Origin: Amphiura filiformis
Lineage: Eukaryota; Echinodermata; Ophiuroidea; Amphilepidida; Amphiuridae
Length of the DNA stretch: 64,000 bases
Direction of reading: 5' to 3'
Assembly (NCBI RefSeq): GCF_039555335.1
Contig: NC_092640.1
Coordinates: 32,419,887 to 32,483,886, forward strand
This document shows positions 55,973 to 64,000 of the stretch, one piece after another. A program made the position numbers and the translations under genes. The notes beneath the pieces were generated by a model. It ran no database searches. It worked only from the letters and a program-made list of their open reading frames with translations, and was not told where the DNA came from. Every line of letters starts with the position of its first letter. Positions within the stretch are counted from its first letter, which is position 1.

Positions 55973-56635
55973 CCCCCCCGGGCTTGAGTTGAACCGGGGC
56001 TTGAAGTTTTGAACTTGATGTCTAATGTTTTTAAGCAATATGTCTGGGGCTGAAAAGTAGAGTGTTACCTCACCTAAGTTTTCACCTCAGCTTCCCATCC
56101 AGAAGTGGACACTGCTGATGCTGAATTATCAACAAATCTAGATCGATTCTACTGCTTCCCTGCATGCCTGATGTCAGTCTTCGTGAACGCGGCCATGTCG
56201 TTGCGGACCGTTTCCTGTACACGTACATTCCTCCCGTCTTAGGAGCACCTCCGAATTCACGGAGTATTAGTTCAGGGGAGTTCACACCTAGCCTAGTTCA
56301 CAAAACCCTCCTAACTCCTATTCTGATTCCAGAAAAACTCAGCACTAATTTTTTCTAGGATTACAAGAATAATTTGTACACTCTGTACCTTTTTGTTTAG
56401 GGAGTGTTCATAATTACTTTGGTGGGGTGGGAAGGGGTCCAAAAGTTGAGTCAAAAAAGTTTTGAGGGGCCTAGAAGGTGGATACTTCAAGGATGCTCTG
56501 TGACGTCACCATAAGTAATATGACTGTAAAAATTATATGTTCAGTTGAAGATTGTATTTACCTTTAATATACCATTAACCAATATAACTTGAATCTTACA
56601 GTTTTTCATAAAAATGAAGAAATATTTTCAAAAAA
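55973..56635. other. No gene seen
   Basis: Mixed sequence; small frames at 56082-56358 lack domains. Confidence 0.45.
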
Positions 56636-57435
56636 ATAAATCCGTTTTGCCCCACTATCGGGGCAAAACGGAACCCCCCTATGGGGCAAAACGGCACCCT
56701 GGGTGTAAACTTATATCAGTAGTTCCATCGGTAGGCCCTAGGCCTAGTTATATGTTGGCCTATATTCAGTTACAATATTAAGTGGGCCTACCATCTCTGT
56801 GGAGTGAGTTAACTTCTTATAGACCTAGTAGGCCTATAATATGTATGACCGATATTTGATTAGTAGGCCTACCCATCTCTGTAGAGTAAGTTAACTTTTA
56901 ATCATTAATTCTATCCGTAGGCCTAGTTTAATATGCCTATGTTTCAGCAAAGTGTTTACCACCACGAGTAGGCCCCTAGATAACGCCTACATTTCCTTGA
57001 GTGAAGACGTATTTATGTACAATTGGGGCAAAACGGAACCCTGTTCCGTTATGCCCCACACTAGGGGTTCCGTTTTGCCCCATACCCGATTTTTTAGGAA
57101 TAGGTTGCATGCATTGTAGCATATAGCCCATGCAGTACATACAGGTCAAAGCTAGTACCTTAGTGTTTACATATACACAATTATTTAAGAATCCGATATT
57201 AATGAAGTAAAATTTCAGCACATTAAACATCTTCATATCTTACGTCAGACAGGTTGTAATTTTTTGACTCGATCTTGCTAGGATGTCAGTAGATTGTTTC
57301 AGATCAAATTTTTGTTGTAAATCTGCGTGGCCATACTTGTGTTCCTCGATATAATTTGCATAGACGACAGTATTGCCAAGGCCTATTTTCCCTATGGGTC
57401 CGTTTTGCCCTGGGGGTCCGTTATGCCCCACCTTC
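56636..57435. repeat. GGGGCAAAACGGAACC inverted-word cluster
   Basis: GGGGCAAAACGG and its complement CCGTTTTGCCCC or CCGTTATGCCCC recur at 56650-56700, 57025-57085 and 57405-57430, in alternating orientation. A 12-bp hairpin is at about 56642-56671. It looks like a DNA element with internally repeated ends, about 790 bp. Confidence 0.6.
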
Positions 57436-57512
57436 CCCTACTACATCCTGATAGAAGGAGGAGGGGTCAAAAAGTTTTTAACACGAAAATACCTTTTTAA
57501 TACGAAAAACAC

Positions 57513-57583
57513 CTTGTTTTGAGCCCAGCTGGGGTAAAATTGCACAACTTTTGCAATTTTACCCTATCTGGGCTCAAAACAAG
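57513..57583. repeat. 32-bp near-perfect hairpin with a 7-base loop
   Basis: Arms 57513-57544 and 57552-57583 match at 30 of 32 positions; one of the two differences would be a G-U pair in a plus-strand RNA. Stem words are CTTGTTTTGAGCCCAG and GGGTAAAATTGCA. It could be a minimal palindromic MITE or a small-RNA precursor. Confidence 0.7.
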
Positions 57584-57599
57584 CCTATATATAGGTATG

Positions 57600-59734
57600 C
57601 TAGGTGAATTCAAATTTGCCATCAAACTACATCATTTTATATCAAATTAAAGCCCTTGAGTAAAGAAAGCCAAAACTGAAAACCTTTTTGTCATAGCACT
57701 TTCCGTGGCAAAGTTACATCTTGTCAAAGATCGACTTTCATCAAAAAGATTCTGCTAGCAAAATTCCCCAAAACTGCATTTCGGGGTGTTTCTAGATCTT
57801 ATAGTCTCATGAGGATAGCAGCTTTTTTTAATGGAACTGCTATCAAAATCCCTCTAAAATTCCATGTGCGAGTATCTTATCACCATGAAATCATATATTT
57901 GGGTCAGTATAGACAGCATATTTATATAGGTTTCCTTGAGCTAGCAGTTCTTTTATATTTCTATGTAAATATGTAGGTATTGCCGGTTTTGGTCATTTTG
58001 GCTGACTAGCAAATGTGTTAACTGAGGTTTCCCTCTCATACCTAAAGCCATAATGTGTGATTTGCTTCACAGCGATGCCCTCAATTTTACTCGGATTTTT
58101 ACTTTTTGCATAATTATAATGCCCAGTGGTAGCCTAGGCCTATACTAAAATGCACGTAAAAGACTATAGCCTGAAAAGCTTTAATAACAGTAACTTTTTG
58201 TATTAAAACCGGGTCGACCCGGTTTTATTCAGAGTTCAGCGATCGAGTAGGCCTACTTGCTAACATGTAGCGCGATGCTCCGTGCAGTTGCACGATCGGC
58301 GAGCGTAGTGCAGCTGTGAGTGCAGGCATTGTAGACGTTGGAACACAGAATGATGAATCGCAATTTTCTTCGTTATACGTATAGGCCTACCTCATATTTT
58401 GTTTTGTTCTGCTACCCTTTTTCCTGATTTTGGGCGTTTTTGACACCCTAGGTACAGCGATGTACTCACCCAATGCTAAAAACAACCCTTTTTACTTGTT
58501 TTTGTACACGAGCACGGTCCACCTTGAAATACAAGTGCCCCCCGGAGTTAAGGAAACTATAAAATGGCAAATGGCATGGTTTAGAGTAGCAATGGGAAAG
58601 GTTATTGGTGAAACGGACTAATATTCTAAGTTTCTGAGCCAGGGTGAAGCTGTGTCTTCTGCCTTGATTGCTCGCGTCAATAAAACATGGAGATTATTGA
58701 GAACATGACTTTCGTGTATAGTTTAGGCGTTCCTTCAGTCTGAAGAACCCTAAAATGTAGGTCGAACATCGTTCGGTGTTGCCAACGTCAAAATGGGGTG
58801 ATTTTGTATGTGAGCGCCCAAAATTTCACATCATTTACAATCAAAAATAGCTTTTTACCAAACTTTACAGTACAAAATAGACAAAACTTGTTAAATTTTG
58901 CTGAAAATGCGCGCGTAGGGTGTTGAAATTTCAATTTTGAGGACTAATTGTTCAAAAAAGGGGTCATTCAGTGTAAGCTGCTGAAAAAAACGGGGTACAT
59001 GACGTATGCCAATATGGGAGTCCCCCCCTCCGGTCTTGTGCTTAGAGATACATTACAATAGACAAACTATATATAGTTAAAACAGTCATTCAAGTTCCAA
59101 CACAATTATATTGAGATTTACTGGTAGGCATACGGGACAGTCATACCCCCTCAGGTTTGAGAGGGCTATTGAAATCCGAAATGACATCAAAGGTCGATAA
59201 GAGGACATATAACTGCACTACTCCTAGTTTAGTCTGCCCGATTGTAGAAGGAGGAAACCACTGAAGACTGAAGATCACTTCATCATTGGAGTCCTGATGA
59301 TGGGGTGATGTGTGTACACATCAACATTTTGAGTTAAATATAAAATTATATTTACTGACTGATTAACCTTAGACCATGTTTACGCCAGTTGCAATTTGTT
59401 TTGTTTTTTATTCACTATCGAACAGTGCCAAGTATAATTAAGTCACTATTGGATTACAACATGCAAAGTCAGTGCTATTGAATTGTGTTTAATATTTGTA
59501 AATACTTGTCCTGTTTCAACTTGGACAACTTTCACTGTATTAAGTTGTTGTTTACAGGCTGGATGATGCCAATGAAGAAGGTGCTAAATTCGAGCCCTGC
59601 TAGGATTTAATCCAGTTTGACATAGATACCGTACATTGTGACTTTTGCTAGTAATAGTATTGCAGTCAGGCAAATTCAAACTTTCCTAAGACGCACAGTC
59701 AATTATTGCATACAATTCACGCTGGTTTTTTTGT
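57600..59734. other. No gene recognised
   Basis: Long AT-rich stretch. 58425-58560 and 58960-59030 contain fragments resembling the MITE at 55688 (GACACCCTA, ACAACCCTTTTTAC, GGGAGTCCCCCC). The 63-residue frame at 58430-58621 falls in this element and is not called. Confidence 0.45.
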
Positions 59735-59760
59735 GGGGGTGGGGTGGGGTGGGGTGTGGG
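59735..59760 (+). other. G-quadruplex-type tract
   Basis: GGGGGTGGGGTGGGGTGGGG followed by TGTGGG: four or five G-runs with one-base loops, the canonical G4 pattern. Confidence 0.75.
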
Positions 59761-59810
59761 CGTGTGTTTAATTAAAAAACACATTATTGTCAATTTCAAA
59801 TTTCTCTGAC

Positions 59811-62287
59811 ATTACTGGTCGATCACGATAGGATTTCAGTTATTATTAGATAGAAAATATTCTAGCCTTTGCCTGACGGGCACTCTGAACATGTGTGAGC
59901 CCTCACTAGCTTTTGAATCAACAAGCTACTTGAGGGGGGGCAGTGTCCAACCTTCATGTAATTATTTTGTGTAAGCTAACCCTAAGCCCTTTCATAACCC
60001 TAATCCTAACCCTAACCAATCAATGACAGTGCCTGTTTCAAGCCTATAAGCCTCCTTGCATGATCGCCTTCCGAATTCAACTACCTGCTCTGACCGGAGA
60101 CTAAGTTTCAACCCCAGCCCTATTGGGTAGCCGTGTTAACGTGCTTAATGACCGAAATCCTATCGTATTCGACCAGGAATGGCGGAGGCGATGGGAATGG
60201 TAGAAGATAGCTATACTGGTAGCATGATCTTGTCTGCATTTAATCAATAATCAATCACTGATCACTACTTGATAATCAATAATCGATATTCAATAATCGA
60301 TTATCAATAATCGATTACCAATATCAATCATGATTGGGCCTACTATTCAAATAGCATTACAAATGATGTGGGGGGGTGATTTTCAAATCATGTCTTTTCC
60401 TTACGTAGGCCTTTTACTTACGGACTGTCTATGTGTATGGCGGTGTCAATCAATAATCAATAATTGATAATCGATAATCAATAATCGATTGTCAATTATT
60501 ATTAATCGATTATCAATATCAATCATGATTGGGCCTACTATTCAAATACCATTAAAAATGATGGGGGTGAATTTCAAATCAGGCCTTTTCCTTATGGACT
60601 GTCTATTTGTATGGCGGTGTCAATCAATAATTGATAATCTATAATCAATAATCGATTATCGATTACCAATTATCGATTATCAATAATCAATTATCAATCA
60701 AGATAATCACAATTTTCAGAACGTTAAAGATTTTTTTTAATTTTAAAAGTAAAAATTTGGAACATTATTAAAAATTTCTAAAATTCCCATTTTCACCTTC
60801 ACATGCATAAAATGACAATTTTGTGCAAATATTTGTTGAAAATTTTGTTCTGAATTCGAAAATTGGAGCGCTTGTCTTGAGGTCTTTCCAGAGTTCAAAA
60901 GGTGTCATTGCTACTTTCAATTATAACAATCTCCATGGCAACAACCACGTGATCCCAGAATTTCAAGGGTACCAGACAAATAGTTTTAGAGATAGCTCAA
61001 CTTGAAGATTGCGATTATCTCGAAAAGTGTGTCACCAACAAGCAATGAATTTTTGCTAAATTTATTTTTGAACACGCAATAGGCGTTTTTAACTTAAAAA
61101 AAAAAAAAAAAAGGAAAGACATTACTGGTCGATCACGATAGGATTTCAGTTATTATTAGATAGAAAATATTCTAGCCTTTGCCTGACGGGCACTCTGAAC
61201 ATGTGTGAGCCCTCACTAGCTTTTGAATCAACAAGCTACTTGAGGGGGCGGTGTCCAACCTTCATGTAATTATTTTGTGTAAGCTAACCCTAAGCCCTTT
61301 CATAACCCTAATCCTAACCCTAAACTAACCCTAACCAATCAATGACAGTGCCTGTTTCAAGCCTATAAGCCTCCTTGCATGATCGCCTTCCGAATTCAAC
61401 TACCTGCTCTGACCGGAGACTAAGTTTCAACCCCAGCCCTATTGGGTAGCCGTGTTAACGTGCTTAATGACCGAAATCCTATCGTATTCGACCAGGAATG
61501 GCGGAGGCGATGGGAATGGTAGAAGATAGCTATACCGGTAGCATGATCTTGTCTGCATTTAATCAATAATCAATCACTGATCACTACTTGATAATCAATA
61601 ATCGATATTCAATAATCGATTATCAATAATCGATTACCAATATCAATCATGATTGGGCCTACTATTCAAATAGCATTACAAATGATGTGGGGGGTGATTT
61701 TCAAATCATGTCTTTTCCTTACGTAGGCCTTTTACTTACGGACTGTCTATGTGTATGGCGGTGTCAATCAATAATCAATAATTGATAGTCGATAATCAAT
61801 AATCGATTGTCAATTATTATTAATCGATTATCAATATCAATCATGATTGGGCCTACTATTCAAATACCATTAAAAATGATGGGGGTGAATTTCAAATCAG
61901 GCCTTTTCCTTATGGACTGTCTCTATTTGTATGGCGGTGTCAATCAAGCATTGATAATCGATAATCAATAATCGATTATCGATTACCAATTATCGATTAT
62001 CAATAATCAATTATCAATCAAGATAATCACAATTTTCAGAACGTTAAAGATTTTTTTTTAATTTTAAAAGTAAAAATTTGGAACATTTTTAAATGTGATC
62101 GTGATCCCAGAATTTCAAGGGTACCAGACAAATAGTTTTAGAGATAGCTCAACTTGAAGATTGCATTTAATACAGCAGTGAATGGAGATTTTTTCATAAA
62201 ATTGCGATTATCTCGAAAAGTGTGTCACCAACAAGCAATGAATTTTTGCTAAATTTATTTTTTGAACACGCAATAGGCGTTTTTTAA

Positions 62288-62330
<43 letters not shown>

Positions 62331-62336
62331 AAAGAC
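59811..62336. repeat. Tandem duplication of a 1.31-kb unit
   Basis: Copy 1 59811-61120 and copy 2 61121-62336, both from ATTACTGGTCGATCACGATA to a poly-A run followed by GGAAAGAC. Copy 2 lacks about 200 bases around 60770-60950 of copy 1 and has about 50 extra near 62165; otherwise near-identical. Each unit has a telomere-like (CCCTAA) tract, three blocks of ATAATCGATTATCAAT-type words and a 17- or 41-base poly-A. No gene is seen in the unit; the frame at 60823-61005 has no domain. Confidence 0.9.
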
Positions 62337-62650
62337 TATTAAACCAAGATAACACTCATTGAAACAGCTCAACTGATTAAATCGGATCTTCTCTGGTTGT
62401 GCACAAGTGACTGTTTTCATGTGCGATATCGCAATAAAGCTGGTATTCATAGCTTCAGTTGGGTAACCGATTATAAAGGAAACGAAAGGAAACAATGTTA
62501 TGTGTGGCTTTGTTCACGAAATCAGACAATGTCGTGCTTTTTGTAAACCAGCATTCTTGAAAATGAGCAACATCATGATTTTTGACTTAACACGGTTTAG
62601 AAATAATTTCTTCATATTTTTGGTGTTATCTGTCGTTTACATATCCTTCC

Positions 62651-62957
62651 TAAAACACCAAAGTACGAGTATTTCCAAACATCTAAATTTGCTAAAAATT
62701 TAGGACATGTTACAAAACTATATTGTCTAGAATTTTAGAAGAGTACTTTTAATATTGGCCGGTTATTTTTCACACAGCGACGTTAACTAGGCAATGTACT
62801 ATTACCTATAACATTAACTAAAACACCAAAGTACGAATATTTCCAAACATCTAAATTAGCTAAAAATTTAGGACATGTTAAAAACTATATTTTCTAGAAC
62901 TTTAGAAGAGTACTTTTAATATTGGCCGGTTATTTTTCACACAGCGACGTTAACTAG
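62651..62957 (+). repeat. Two tandem copies, 168-bp period
   Basis: TAAAACACCAAAGTACGA..., AATTTAGGACATGTTA and CACACAGCGACGTTAACTAG occur in both copies with few differences. Confidence 0.9.
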
Positions 62958-63335
62958 TCATATCCCCATGCTGTTAACGTATATAGGGCTATTTGTAAAG
63001 GTCACGCGTCAATGGGAAAGAGCACTGTGTATTGTGTATAGGAAAACGGACAGTAACTGCAATATGTATCTTTCAATGATTGAAACAAGCTAAAGATTGT
63101 ATAATTCACATGATTATTTCATGAGGAATGTCAGTTAATCATTGCTACTCCACCTTTTGTAACTTGTAAATGTGTAAAATAATTATGCTCAGTATCGTTA
63201 ATAGATAGGCCTACTAGCAACATTCACATGATGTAAGAAATGCTGGTATGGTACAGGGGCGTAAATCCATTTTTGAAAGTGGGGGAGACACAATGAAAAC
63301 TATAAGTCATTGATACTTCGGCGCGACAGCGTCGC
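62958..63335. other. No gene seen
   Basis: AT-rich; GGGGCGTAAATCCATTTTTG at 63257 begins the repeat block that follows. Confidence 0.45.
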
Positions 63336-63870
63336 ACGTCGCGCCCCGCGACGTAGGGGGGTGTCTGAGGGGGGATGTGCCCCCCTGAGAAGTAAGAAAC
63401 TTTTGCAAAATGAAAACCTAATTGAAGCCATTTGGTGGACCATTTTGGCACTATTATTGTGTAAAATTTTAGCTTGAAACAGCTGAAAAATTGTGAAATA
63501 ATGGCCTAATAAGCCATTCGTGGACAAGTCTTCTCTCAAACAGAGGCGAAAGCGACCACTTATTTATGTATACGCTGGGGTGTCTGAGGGGATGTTCCCC
63601 CTCAGAAGTAAAAACTTTGCAAAATGAAGACCTAATTGAAGCCATTTGGTGGACCATTTTGGCACTATTAGTGTGTAACATTTTAGCTTGAAACAGCTGA
63701 AAAATTGTGAAATGACGGCCTAACTTGTGAACAAGTCTTCACTAAAACAGAAGCGAAAGCAACCACTTGTTTACGTACACACAGGGGGTGCCTGAGGGGG
63801 ATGTTCCGCAAAATGAAGGTCCAATTGAAGTCATTTGGTGCATAATTTTTACACTGTTATCATAAAAACA
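63336..63870. repeat. Three tandem units of ~215 bp
   Basis: GTCTGAGGGG(G)ATGT, AAAATGAAGACCTAATTGAA, GCCATTTGGTGGACC and GAAACAGCTGAAAAATTGTG recur near 63360, 63585 and 63790, the last partial. The small minus-strand frames are repeat products. A CpG-dense hairpin-like stretch is at 63318-63356. Confidence 0.8.
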
Positions 63871-64000
63871 AAAAAAAGGACCGAACTCAATTTGCAAAAT
63901 TTTACTTGAGATTTGAGATTCGGAATTATTACTAAAGCATGCATGGATTGATGTTGATGAAGTCAGCATTGAGTCCGTCTTAATTAAGGGTAGACGCGGG

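Noticed and set aside
62208..62495. Frame with poly-Phe
   Set aside because: It reads the 41-base poly-A run in reverse.

Overview
Animal genomic DNA, very rich in mobile elements. I see no operons, ribosome-binding sites or phage or plasmid genes. I do see C2H2 zinc-finger genes, non-LTR, Penelope and BEL/Pao retroelements, many short inverted-repeat (MITE-like) DNA elements, microsatellites and degenerate TTAGGG-type tracts. The overall flavour (BEL/Pao and Penelope elements, many palindromic MITEs, frequent 'aggcctac'-type words) suggests a marine invertebrate deuterostome, most likely an echinoderm. That assignment is inference and no sequence here proves it.

The only host-type genes I can support are a head-to-tail family of C2H2 zinc-finger genes on the minus strand. 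The first (17129-19180) is intact with 21 tandem fingers. The second (about 35735-36647) is broken by a 14-base deletion. The third (45362-46738) is one long frame interrupted by a single TAG. Each starts with the same roughly 75-residue N-terminal module of two atypical fingers. Their 5' flanks are also homologous, and a fourth flank copy near 47912-48060 has no gene attached. Finger linkers are mostly TKEKP instead of the usual TGEKP, and nearly every finger has an extra cysteine (CEYCQKCF).

Layout: 1-575 is one arm of an inverted repeat whose partner lies at 51760-52320. 2282-7659 holds a Harbinger-like MITE, a degenerate inverted-repeat element with tRNA-like sequence, and a TTAA-flanked palindromic MITE. 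10920-12330 is a tandem satellite whose unit carries AGGTCA repeats. 13618-15229 is a Penelope-like element with a 12-bp target duplication and degenerate hammerhead-like motifs. 15300-17068 holds further AGGTCA-rich repeats and a MITE that splits a decayed zinc-finger tail. 17129-19180 is zinc-finger gene 1. 20981-23057 is a hAT-type non-autonomous element. 23500-35480 is a complete but disabled BEL/Pao LTR retrotransposon with GTAGG target duplications and nested insertions. 35735-48060 holds zinc-finger loci 2 and 3 and many short elements. 48590-57600 holds more MITEs and a 5'-truncated LINE inserted in the tandem array that adjoins the right arm of the long inverted repeat. 59811-62336 is a 1.3-kb tandem duplication, and minisatellites run to the end.

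No CRISPR array, rRNA, functional tRNA or other conserved host gene was recognised. Introns cannot be tested without transcripts, so short coding exons in the blank stretches could have been missed.
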